A stretch of DNA of 64,000 nucleotides from Enterobacter cancerogenus (GTDB lineage Bacteria; Pseudomonadota; Gammaproteobacteria; Enterobacterales; Enterobacteriaceae), in assembly GCF_019047785.1 (NCBI RefSeq), contig NZ_CP077290.1:1116001-1180000 (forward strand). Reading direction: 5' to 3'. Shown here in pieces: positions 8,630-16,162 of the stretch. Position 1 is the first letter of the stretch, and every line of letters starts with the position of its first letter. A model generated the notes under the pieces. It ran no database searches. It was not told the origin of the DNA and saw only the letters and a list, made by a program, of their open reading frames with translations. The position numbers and the translations under genes are program-made.

Positions 8630-10000
8630 TCAGGGGAAAGATACCGAACCGCCGAACTCCATATAGATTTTTGCCAGATTAGTTAACTGGTTAAAGCGAT
8701 TTTCATACAGTGCCAGTTCGGCCTGACGGCGTTTCTCCTGAGCATCAAGCCAGAAAGAAATTCGCACCGCGCCCTGGCGGTAGCGAACTTCGTTTAGCCT
8801 CTCTGATTTTTTCGCCAGTTCCAGGCCTTCACGTAGAAGCGTCTCCTGTTCCAGGAGTTGATGACGCAAAGCAAGCGCATCTTCTACGCTACTCATCGCC
8901 TTGTAAAGTTCCTGTTTAAACTCCAGAACCCGTTGCTCGTAGTCGTTGCGGGCAATCTTCACGTCCATGCCCCTTTCTCTCCATTCCAGGAACGGCAGGG
9001 TCAGGTTTGCTCCAACAGAGCCTACAGGATTTTCCAGGAAGGCCATAAGGCTGCTGCTGCTGCTGCCAAGCGAGCCGGTCAGACTAAACGCTGGATAAAA
9101 TGCAGTACGCTGGACATCAACGGTGGCCAATGCTTCCCGTACCCGCCACTCTTTAGCGCTGATATCGGGTCGATGCCGCAGCACGTTGACCGGGATCTTT
9201 CCACTGACCTGCGGCAGTGGTCCCATTGGTAACGCTTTCGGTTCGACTATCGCGCTGCCCGGCGCGGTTCCAAGCAAAACGGCTTGCTGATTGAGCGCCT
9301 GTAAACGTTCATTCTTCAACGCCGCCAGCCTGTTTTCCTGCGAAAGCACGCCCTGCTGCGCATCCACAACATCCAGAGAGGAGGCACCGCCCGCGGCATA
9401 ACGCGCGTTAGCCAGGCGCAGCGTCTCTTTTGCATAGTCGATGCTTTGTTGCAGGACAGACAGCTTCTGGTTAATAAAGCCTAAGCGCCAGTAATTATTA
9501 CTGGCATTTGAAAGCAGCGTCAGGCGGGCAGAACGCAGATCCTCTTCCGAGGCAAAACGTGCCCACGCCTTCGCATCGCGCTGCCGCGCTATTTTGCCCC
9601 ACAGATCCAGCTCATAGCTGGTATTAATACTGGCAACGCTGCCCCTGCTCCAGTTGGCTGAGCTGTTCAGCTGTTTTTTACCGTCAAGCGCGAGCGAACC
9701 TTTGAGTCCCGGATCGTTTGCGATGCCGATCCGCTCTTCGTCCAGGCGGGCGCGATACACACGCAATACCGCTCTAGCGACATCGTTATTGCGCACCATC
9801 ACCTGCCGCAGCCAGCCGTCGAGGTCTGGATCGTTAAAGGCCTGCCAGTCGAACGGCATCCTCTCCTCCGCAGCATCCGCTTGATACCAGTTGGCAGGGT
9901 ATTTCACCTCAGGAGGCTGATAGTCGCTTTTCAGAGAGTCGGCGCAGCCAGCACTAAGCAGGACAGCAAGGCATACCGTTAAAGGGGATAATATTTTCAT
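8630..10000 (-). CDS. Outer membrane efflux lipoprotein (OMF, NodT/TolC-like) of the MacAB-type system
   Basis: 456 aa. A signal peptide with lipobox LSAGC places the acylated cysteine at residue 19. Two repeats of the OEP domain follow (coiled-coil helices ~130-220 and ~330-440), with the typical NodT motif HRPDISAKEWRVREA. It forms the outer-membrane channel of a tripartite pump. It starts four bases after the macB-like stop codon, so the last three genes of the leftward unit form macA-macB-OMF. A dedicated OMF differs from E. coli MacAB, which uses TolC; this layout resembles the Pseudomonas PvdRT-OpmQ pump. Confidence 0.88.
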   Translation of the reverse strand: MKILSPLTVCLAVLLSAGCADSLKSDYQPPEVKYPANWYQADAAEERMPFDWQAFNDPDLDGWLRQVMVRNNDVARAVLRVYRARLDEERIGIANDPGLKGSLALDGKKQLNSSANWSRGSVASINTSYELDLWGKIARQRDAKAWARFASEEDLRSARLTLLSNASNNYWRLGFINQKLSVLQQSIDYAKETLRLANARYAAGGASSLDVVDAQQGVLSQENRLAALKNERLQALNQQAVLLGTAPGSAIVEPKALPMGPLPQVSGKIPVNVLRHRPDISAKEWRVREALATVDVQRTAFYPAFSLTGSLGSSSSSLMAFLENPVGSVGANLTLPFLEWRERGMDVKIARNDYEQRVLEFKQELYKAMSSVEDALALRHQLLEQETLLREGLELAKKSERLNEVRYRQGAVRISFWLDAQEKRRQAELALYENRFNQLTNLAKIYMEFGGSVSFP

Positions 10001-10003
10001 GGG

Positions 10004-11944
10004 TTACTCGCTGGCCAGTGAAACGACCGGATCCATCCTTGCTGCCTTGCGGGCAGGGAGATAACCAAAGATCATGCCGATTAACGTTGAACAGAAGAAT
10101 GCGGCAGCAGCGGCCTGCCACGAATAAATGGCGGTGAAAAGTCCCCCTGCCAGCGCGGTGAACAGCGCTCCGGCAGCATACGACAGTGCAATACCTAACA
10201 CTCCGCCTATCAGACATACCAGCACAGCCTCAATCATAAACTGCTGCATGATATCGCCCTGACGCGCACCGACCGCCATTCGCACGCCAATCTCATGGGT
10301 CCGTTCCGTGACCGACACCAGCATGATATTCATCACCCCAATGCTGCCGATCATCAGCGAGATGCAGGCCACCATCAGAATCAGGATGCTAAAGGTCATT
10401 GACGTCCGTTCGATTGATTGTCGAATCTGCTCGAAATTATAAAGCTGGAAGTCTTTCACGCCGTGGCGTTGGGTAAGAAGCTGAGAAATAGCGCTGACCG
10501 CTGCCTCGTTGGCAACATCATCCTTAAGCCTTACGCTGATGCTGGTCAACACCGGTTTTCCTGTCATTCGGTACATCACCGTGCTGTAAGGCATCCAGAC
10601 GTTAATGCGATTAGGCGCATAGCTTCGGCTGTTCCCTTTGGCGATGCCGACAACCCGTGCAGGCACGGAACCCAGAAAAACGATTTGCCCAAGTGCCTTG
10701 AGTCCTGCATCGTCAAATAACGCCTTGCGGGCGTTTTCATCAATGATGACTTCCTGCGAGGCATTTCGATCGTCCTGGAAAGTTGATCCCTGCAACAGTT
10801 CAATACCGTTTACGCGAAAATGATCGCGCCCAACGCCGTTGATCGTGGCGGTAGCGGATTTACCCAGAAAGCGAATGTTGTCGGAAGCGTTAACTTCGGG
10901 GCTGACGCTGTCAACAAACCCCTGCTTTGCTAATGCTTCGGCGTCTGCCGGGACCAGTGTACGAATGGCTTCGGTGCTGTCGTCAAAGAAATCCCTTCCC
11001 GGGTAGATGCTCACCACGTTGGTTCCAAGCTCCTTGATATTATCAAGGGTTCGCTGTTTCGCGCCTTCACCCAGCGCCACCACCGTAACAACCGCGGCGA
11101 TACCAAAAATAATGCCCGTCATGGTTAACGTCGTGCGCAGGCGATGCGCATTCATCGCTTTTAACGCCATGTGCAGGGATTCACGGGTACGGTCAACAAT
11201 ACTTTGCCACCAGCTTTGCTGAACGCTGTCAGGTCGTTTAAGGGCAACCCCGGAGGTAACACGACTGCCGGTATCAGAAATAATTTCACCGTCACGCAGC
11301 TCAATAATACGGTTAGCATGCTGCGCTACCTTCATATCATGTGTCACCATAACCACGGTATGGCCACGCTGATTCAGTTCACTGAGTATTGACAGTACCT
11401 CCTGACCGGACTGCGTATCCAGCGCGCCGGTGGGTTCATCCGCCAGAATGATTTCACCGCCGTTAATCAGCGAGCGGGCAATACTTACACGCTGCTGCTG
11501 GCCGCCTGAAAGCTCTCCCGGCTTATGATGTTCACGACCTTCCAGCCCGAGTCTTCCAAGCAATGTCGCCGCGCGCAGACGGCGCTTTTCGCGCTCGCTA
11601 TTGGCATAAATCGCTGGAATTTCAACGTTACTTAACGCGCTCAGGTCGGGCATTAAATGATAACGCTGGAAGATAAAACCGATGTGCTCACGGCGGATCC
11701 TTGCCAGATCGTCAGGTGAAAGCTGGGCGGCATTTTGACCGCTGATATAGTAGTCGCCACAATCAGGGACATCGAGACAGCCCATAATATTCATTAGGGT
11801 CGACTTACCGGAACCGGAGGCGCCGATGATCGCGACCATCTCCCCTGCAGCGATAGTCAAATCAATCCCTTTAAGCACGGTGAGATCCTGTCCACCGTTC
11901 CGGTAGGTGCGGCTGATGCCCTTGAGTTCTATGATATTACTCAA
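10004..11944 (-). CDS. macB: MacB-like ABC transporter, fused ATPase and FtsX-type permease
   Basis: 646 aa, close to the MacB family length (~648). The N-terminal nucleotide-binding domain has Walker [10 protein letters not shown] (41-49), signature LSGGQQQR, Walker B ILADEP and H-loop THDMK. A transmembrane helix near 275, a large periplasmic domain (~300-515) and three C-terminal helices follow. MacB is a mechanotransmission ATPase that drives substrate from the periplasm through MacA and an outer-membrane channel. It starts with TTG, sharing TTGA with the macA stop. The substrate here is unknown; the locus next to iro genes makes siderophore or peptide export possible. Confidence 0.9.
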   Translation of the reverse strand: MSNIIELKGISRTYRNGGQDLTVLKGIDLTIAAGEMVAIIGASGSGKSTLMNIMGCLDVPDCGDYYISGQNAAQLSPDDLARIRREHIGFIFQRYHLMPDLSALSNVEIPAIYANSEREKRRLRAATLLGRLGLEGREHHKPGELSGGQQQRVSIARSLINGGEIILADEPTGALDTQSGQEVLSILSELNQRGHTVVMVTHDMKVAQHANRIIELRDGEIISDTGSRVTSGVALKRPDSVQQSWWQSIVDRTRESLHMALKAMNAHRLRTTLTMTGIIFGIAAVVTVVALGEGAKQRTLDNIKELGTNVVSIYPGRDFFDDSTEAIRTLVPADAEALAKQGFVDSVSPEVNASDNIRFLGKSATATINGVGRDHFRVNGIELLQGSTFQDDRNASQEVIIDENARKALFDDAGLKALGQIVFLGSVPARVVGIAKGNSRSYAPNRINVWMPYSTVMYRMTGKPVLTSISVRLKDDVANEAAVSAISQLLTQRHGVKDFQLYNFEQIRQSIERTSMTFSILILMVACISLMIGSIGVMNIMLVSVTERTHEIGVRMAVGARQGDIMQQFMIEAVLVCLIGGVLGIALSYAAGALFTALAGGLFTAIYSWQAAAAAFFCSTLIGMIFGYLPARKAARMDPVVSLASE

Positions 11945-13128
11945 GATACAAACCCTTCCCCGGGCGCTTTTTCACCCGGCTGCGATAACACAACATGTTC
12001 CCCGACTTTTACACCGTCCAGGATCTGGATATCCACACTGTTAGTAATGCCGGTTTTGACCTCACGGGTTTCCAGCCGGTTATCACTGGTCAATATCTGC
12101 ACCTGCTGCTTGTTGCCACTCACTTTGTGCACAGCCTGAATAGGCACCAGTAACGTATTTTTAGCTTCTCCAGCCAGCAAGGTCACCTGTGCTGTCATGG
12201 CAATTCGCAGCCGATTTTCTGGATTGGGGACATCCAGCAGCGCGTTGTAGTACACCGAAGCATTTGACGTGCCTGACCCTGAGGCTGAGCTACTGCTGGC
12301 CAGGCTATCATCTTTCATAACCGACTCAGGTGCCAGTTCAACGGTACGTAACGTGGCGTCATAATGCTTATCCGGCTCAGAGAAAATGGTGAATCTGGCT
12401 TTCTGTCCCGGTGAAATTCGCGTGATATCCGCCTCAGAGATCTGGGCTTTAATTGTCATCACGTCCAGACGTGCGAGTTTGATAATGGTCGGCGCACTTT
12501 GGCTGGAGTTAACCGTTTGGCCCTGTTGGGTGACAACGGCAATAACAATGCCGTCCATGGGAGCAACAACTTTTGTATAACCCAAATCGACCTTTTTCTT
12601 GTCGACATCAATTTGCGCCTGGACGAGTTTGGCGTTCAGTGCCGATAGCTCAGCGCGAGTACTGGCCAGCGTGGTTTCAGCCGTTTCGAAATCTTCTCTT
12701 GAGCTGGCATCCTCATTTAGCATCTGGCGCTGGCGCTTAAAACGCAATGAGGCTTGCTTCAACTGCGCCTGCTTAGCCTGAAGGTCCGCTTTTACCACGT
12801 TGAGAGCAGCTTCTGCGTTGCGTAAATCATTACGCTGCGGCACGTCATCAATTTCAGCGATGAGCTGTCCTTTAGTGACACGATCGCCTAACTTCACTTT
12901 CAGCGACTTAACCTGGCCAGAAACCTGTGCCCCAACGTTGACCCGCTCAATCGCATCAATTCGACCGGTAGCAAGTACGGCGTTTTCAATATCGCCGATG
13001 CGTACTGGAGCGGTAACATACTCAGGGACCTCGGGGCTTCTCAGGAAGAAAAACAAGGCGATGCTAAAAATAATTAGCAGAGCCGCAGCACAGGTCAATA
13101 CGCGTCGGGGAGGGAATTTTGTTAGCAT
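11941..13128 (-). CDS. macA: MacA-like periplasmic adaptor (membrane fusion) protein
   Basis: 395 aa. One N-terminal membrane anchor (residues ~12-30) is followed by a lipoyl half-motif, a long alpha-hairpin (~95-185), the second lipoyl half (VAPMDGIV) and beta-barrel and membrane-proximal domains, as in the HlyD/MacA family. It connects the MacB-like ATPase to the outer-membrane lipoprotein encoded by the same operon. A low-complexity Ser/Ala/Gly stretch (SLASSSSASGSGTS) in the beta-barrel region is longer than I expect for MacA. The ribosome binding site is weak. Confidence 0.88.
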   Translation of the reverse strand: MLTKFPPRRVLTCAAALLIIFSIALFFFLRSPEVPEYVTAPVRIGDIENAVLATGRIDAIERVNVGAQVSGQVKSLKVKLGDRVTKGQLIAEIDDVPQRNDLRNAEAALNVVKADLQAKQAQLKQASLRFKRQRQMLNEDASSREDFETAETTLASTRAELSALNAKLVQAQIDVDKKKVDLGYTKVVAPMDGIVIAVVTQQGQTVNSSQSAPTIIKLARLDVMTIKAQISEADITRISPGQKARFTIFSEPDKHYDATLRTVELAPESVMKDDSLASSSSASGSGTSNASVYYNALLDVPNPENRLRIAMTAQVTLLAGEAKNTLLVPIQAVHKVSGNKQQVQILTSDNRLETREVKTGITNSVDIQILDGVKVGEHVVLSQPGEKAPGEGFVS

Positions 13129-13163
13129 TACGCAGGTTTTCCATAACGATAAACAGCAGTGAA

Positions 13164-13415
13164 TCAGGCATCATAGTAACATCGCCAGTATTTACGGGAA
13201 GTAAACACCGCGCTATTTGGTGAAATAACGTCATCGGATTTTTCCACCCCGCAATCCATTACGCAGAATCTCCAGGTCCGCCTGTAAACCGCCGCCAGAG
13301 TGGGATTCTGCGCCGGAACCGATAAAATTTCCGACAACAACTTGCATAAAGACATCACTGAGCGATCAGATCCCACAAGAGCGTCAGGTCGTATGATGGC
13401 TTTCACATTTTTCAT
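13164..13415 (-). CDS. Possible small ORF leading the macA-macB-OMF operon (uncertain, maybe frameshifted)
   Basis: An 83-codon frame with a good Shine-Dalgarno (CAGGAAC) before ATG, ending 36 bp before macA. The first ~19 codons look plausible. The rest has many rare codons (AGG, CGG, AGA, CGA) and odd cysteine and tryptophan content. A different frame on the same strand (open 13365-13231; ATG at 13347) reads as a Gly/Ser-rich peptide with usual codons. A one-base shift would join the two into a peptide of about 60 residues. No family is recognised. It may be a small exported-peptide gene, a decayed gene or no gene at all. Confidence 0.25.
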   Translation of the reverse strand: MKNVKAIIRPDALVGSDRSVMSLCKLLSEILSVPAQNPTLAAVYRRTWRFCVMDCGVEKSDDVISPNSAVFTSRKYWRCYYDA

Positions 13416-13442
13416 TATTCAGTTCCTGATTTTTCAACCGGG

Positions 13443-13471
13443 AATAAACCAATAGCGATTTTTTATTTCAA
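13443..13471 (-). promoter_or_regulatory. Candidate promoter of the macAB operon
   Basis: On the minus strand TTGAAA (13471-13466) is followed after 17 bp by TTTATT (13448-13443). It would transcribe the small ORF and macA-macB-OMF. The match is moderate and no Fur box was seen here. Confidence 0.35.
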
Positions 13472-13485
13472 TTACAATCATCTTT

Positions 13486-13518
13486 CTTAAAGGTAAAAGT
13501 CTCACCTGCACCTTTAAG
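13486..13518 (+). promoter_or_regulatory. Hairpin overlapping the ribosome binding site of the DUF1460 gene
   Basis: Perfect 9-bp arms CTTAAAGGT (13486-13494) and ACCTTTAAG (13510-13518). The right arm overlaps the start of the AAGGAAG Shine-Dalgarno (13516-13522). The structure could limit translation or act as a protein-binding dyad. Confidence 0.4.
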
Positions 13519-13528
13519 GAAGATGACT

Positions 13529-14329
13529 GTGAAAATAAAAGCATGGACAGTTTTACTGATGTCGGTATATCTGACTTCCTGTGCCACACCCCATACAGAA
13601 AAATATCAGACCCTCATGGACAGCGTGACGGCGGAAAAAGTCAGCCGGATAATCCGGTCGGATGTCATCCCTTTTTCAGGTCAAAAACACGGGGAGATTA
13701 TCAGCCGCGTGTCGTCTGCTTTTCTCGGTACGCCTTACCAGGCTGACACGCTCATCGGAGGGCCCGACATTCCCGAAGCGCTTGTCGCGAATTTCAACGG
13801 CGTGGACTGTTTTACTTTGGTGGATTACGTCGAGGCCCTGACGCGCAGCCATGACAAGACAACATTTCTGCATAATCTGGCGGAGGTTCGTTACACCCAC
13901 GGGAATGTTGACTATCTCAGCCGTCGGCACTTCTTCTCTGACTGGTTCGCCACACAACCACGCAATGCCCGGGACGTTACGCCGGATATTAGCCCTGATT
14001 ATGTTGTCGTCGACAAGCAGCTTAACCGCAAACCGGATGGGAGTGAGTACATCCCCGGCCTGGGCATCCATCACCGTAAAATTAATTATATTTCTGGAAA
14101 CGCCATCACTCAGCAGGTACTGGACCGTCTGAAAACCGGAGATTATGTCGGCGTCTATTCTCCGCTTGAGGGGCTGGACGTTTCGCATGTGGGTATAGTG
14201 GTCCGCCACGACGGTCAGGTATGGTTCAGAAATGCCTCCTCACTGGATGCAAACAGAAAAGTGGTGGATTCGGCGTTTCTGGAATACATGCGCGCAAAAC
14301 CGGGCATCGTCGTTCTGCGCGCTGAGTGA
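13529..14329 (+). CDS. DUF1460 lipoprotein, NlpC/P60-like amidase fold
   Basis: 266 aa from GTG 13529, chosen because AAGGA lies eight bases upstream; ATG 13523 abuts the same site and is the alternative. The signal peptide has a lipobox (LTSC). The DUF1460 family (PF07313) has a papain/NlpC-like fold; the likely catalytic Cys is in GVDCFTLVDYVEALTR and the His in SHVGIVV. It would be a membrane-anchored periplasmic hydrolase acting on peptidoglycan or another amide. It is divergent from the macA-macB-OMF unit and upstream of iroB. Its substrate and link to either system are unknown. Confidence 0.8.
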   Translation: MKIKAWTVLLMSVYLTSCATPHTEKYQTLMDSVTAEKVSRIIRSDVIPFSGQKHGEIISRVSSAFLGTPYQADTLIGGPDIPEALVANFNGVDCFTLVDYVEALTRSHDKTTFLHNLAEVRYTHGNVDYLSRRHFFSDWFATQPRNARDVTPDISPDYVVVDKQLNRKPDGSEYIPGLGIHHRKINYISGNAITQQVLDRLKTGDYVGVYSPLEGLDVSHVGIVVRHDGQVWFRNASSLDANRKVVDSAFLEYMRAKPGIVVLRAE

Positions 14330-14356
14330 CCAGCCCATCATACTGTGTGCTTACCC

Positions 14357-14411
14357 TCACGTTCCGCTCAAGACATGACATTTTCCATCCGAAATGTCTG
14401 CACGAACGTGA
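14357..14411 (+). other. Two-part stem-loop downstream of the DUF1460 gene
   Basis: Outer arms TCACGTTC (14357-14364) and GAACGTGA (14404-14411), inner arms GACATTT (14377-14383) and AAATGTC (14392-14398). There is no T-run. It may be a weak terminator, an RNA element or a remnant of a mobile repeat. Confidence 0.4.
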
Positions 14412-14513
14412 ATGCATAATCCACAGAGTCCCCTTTTGCTGAGCCCAACCTGCGATTTTTCCCATAAACGAATCATTGTGCATTATGTGTTTAATTAGAG
14501 TTGCAATTCAAAT

Positions 14514-14538
14514 ATGATAATAGTAATTACTATCATTA
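14514..14538. promoter_or_regulatory. Fur box of the iroBCDE operon
   Basis: ATGATAATAGTAATTACTATCAT is a palindrome around TAGTAATTACTA that matches the GATAATGATAATCATTATC Fur consensus well. Iron-bound Fur would repress iroBCDE from here. The box lies about 370 bp before iroB. Confidence 0.85.
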
Positions 14539-14905
14539 GCATTTGCATTGATGGTTTATCTGGCAAGGTATACAGAGGTATCAGGAAACAAGCCTCTCCA
14601 GGTTTGTTGAACGGTCTCACACTCAACAAATGCATCAGAACACCGCGGCGTGGCAGCACGACGCCGTTTGGGCTGTTCAACAGGACAACGGCGCGAAAGC
14701 GTTAATGGAAGCCGGGACAAGGAATTCCCGATTCACCCGCCTACGTCACGGAATAGTCACCGACAGGACCGTCCGTAAGGCTGGTGAAACTCAAAAAGGA
14801 CGCGGCGTCTGTCAAAGCAGGCTTAACGAAAATTAACGTCCTGCTGCTGGCAGATGACTGCGTCGACTTCCTGATTTAGTTCGTCAAGCGGAGAGGGATT
14901 TTCTC
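14539..14905 (+). other. Long untranslated leader or remnant region before iroB
   Basis: About 367 bp between the Fur box and iroB. It contains a stem-loop TTTGTTGA (14603-14610) / TCAACAAA (14623-14630). Short open frames overlap here in different phases (for example 14630-14836 and a frame ending with TAG near 14878), none with a good start or recognised product. They may be debris of a former gene. Confidence 0.5.
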
Positions 14906-16021
14906 ATGCGTATTTTGTTTGTAGGCCCGCCTCTCTATGGGCTGCTGTATCCTGTGCTGTCTCTGGCACAGGCGTTTCGCGTTAACGGCCATGAAGTGCT
15001 GATCGCCAGCGGAGGAAAATTCGCCCAAAAAGCGGCAGAAGCGGGGCTGGTGGTATTTGACGCCGCACCCGGTTTTGATTCTGAAGCTGACTATCGCCGT
15101 CGCGAGGCACAGCGAAAAGAAAGTAACATCGGCACAAAAATGGGCAACTTCTCATTCTTCAGCGAAGAGATGGCCGACCACCTGGTGGAGTTTGCCGGAC
15201 ACTGGCGGCCCGATCTCATCATCTACCCGCCGCTCGGCGTCATCGGGCCTCTGATTGCCGCCAAATACGATATACCGGTCGTAATGCAAACCGTCGGCTT
15301 CGGCCATACGCCCTGGCATATCAAAGGCGTAACGCGTTCGCTCGCGGACGCCTATCATCGCCACGGCGTTGCGGCCGCACCGCGCGATATGGCCTGGATC
15401 GACGTAACACCACCGAGCATGAGCATTCTTGAAAACGACGGCGAACCCATTATTCCCATGCAGTACGTCCCGTACAACGGCGGCGCGGTGTGGGAACCGT
15501 GGTGGGAGAGGACGCCCGACCGTAAACGTCTGCTGGTGAGCCTCGGTACCGTCAAACCGATGGTCGACGGTCTTGACCTGATCGCCTGGGTGATGGATTC
15601 CGCCAGCGAAGTCGATGCCGAGATTATCCTGCATCTTTCGGCCAATGCGCGGTCGGATCTGCGCTCTCTGCCGTCAAATGTTCGCCTGGTCGACTGGATA
15701 CCCATGGGAGCCTTCCTGAACGGCGCAGATGGCTTCATTCATCATGGTGGCGCGGGCAATACACTGACGGCGCTGCACGCCGGTATTCCACAGATCGTCT
15801 TCGGCCAGGGTGCCGATCGCCCGGTCAATGCCCGCGCTGTTGTCGAACGCGGCTGCGGGATCATCCCCGGCGACGACGGCCTGTCGAGCAGCATGATCAA
15901 TGATTTCCTTGACAATCGTGCGCTTCGCGACGCCTCTGAAGAGGTAGCGGCGGAAATGGCAGCGCAACCCTGTCCGAGCGAGGTGGCGAAAAGCCTGATC
16001 GCGAGGATACAGAAAGGGTAG
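14906..16021 (+). CDS. iroB: Enterobactin C-glucosyltransferase IroB
   Basis: 371 aa, GT-B fold glycosyltransferase (UGT/MurG-like). The N-terminal segment MRILFVGPPLYGLLYP is typical of IroB, and the C-terminal donor-binding motif HHGGAGNTLTALHAGIPQIV sits near residues 278-297. IroB transfers glucose from UDP-glucose to C5 of the dihydroxybenzoyl rings of enterobactin, giving salmochelins that escape lipocalin-2. Start supported by GGAGAGGG upstream. First gene of the Fur-controlled iroBCDE operon. Enterobactin synthesis genes are not in this window. Confidence 0.96.
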   Translation: MRILFVGPPLYGLLYPVLSLAQAFRVNGHEVLIASGGKFAQKAAEAGLVVFDAAPGFDSEADYRRREAQRKESNIGTKMGNFSFFSEEMADHLVEFAGHWRPDLIIYPPLGVIGPLIAAKYDIPVVMQTVGFGHTPWHIKGVTRSLADAYHRHGVAAAPRDMAWIDVTPPSMSILENDGEPIIPMQYVPYNGGAVWEPWWERTPDRKRLLVSLGTVKPMVDGLDLIAWVMDSASEVDAEIILHLSANARSDLRSLPSNVRLVDWIPMGAFLNGADGFIHHGGAGNTLTALHAGIPQIVFGQGADRPVNARAVVERGCGIIPGDDGLSSSMINDFLDNRALRDASEEVAAEMAAQPCPSEVAKSLIARIQKG

Positions 16022-16046
16022 CCACTGCGCCGTCATGACGATCATA

Positions 16047-16113
16047 CGCCAGCACGCATCCAGGAATCATACGCCCGTAACAATGCGGGACCGGATCGGG
16101 CTGGCGCTTTTTT
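16047..16113 (+). terminator. Terminator-like hairpin between iroB and iroC
   Basis: Arms CGCCAGC (16047-16053) and GCTGGCG (16100-16106) enclose a smaller stem CCCG/CGGG (16074-16077/16086-16089) and are followed by six T residues. It sits 50 bp before iroC and could attenuate transcription within the operon. Confidence 0.45.
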
Positions 16114-16162
16114 GCACAGCGATCCGACGCGGATCCTATTGTTTACAGACGGAGGAGGCTTA

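Noticed and set aside
8500-8682. A 60-codon frame between the glucosidase operator and the OMF gene
   Set aside because: No ribosome binding site or recognised product, and it overlaps the 3' end of the OMF gene.
14514-14705. A 63-codon frame starting within the Fur box before iroB
   Set aside because: Its start codon is part of the operator and no ribosome binding site precedes it.
16112-16162. N-terminal extension of IroC
   Set aside because: The upstream ATG lacks a Shine-Dalgarno site, while GGAGGAGG stands just before ATG 16163, which also gives the usual IroC N-terminus.
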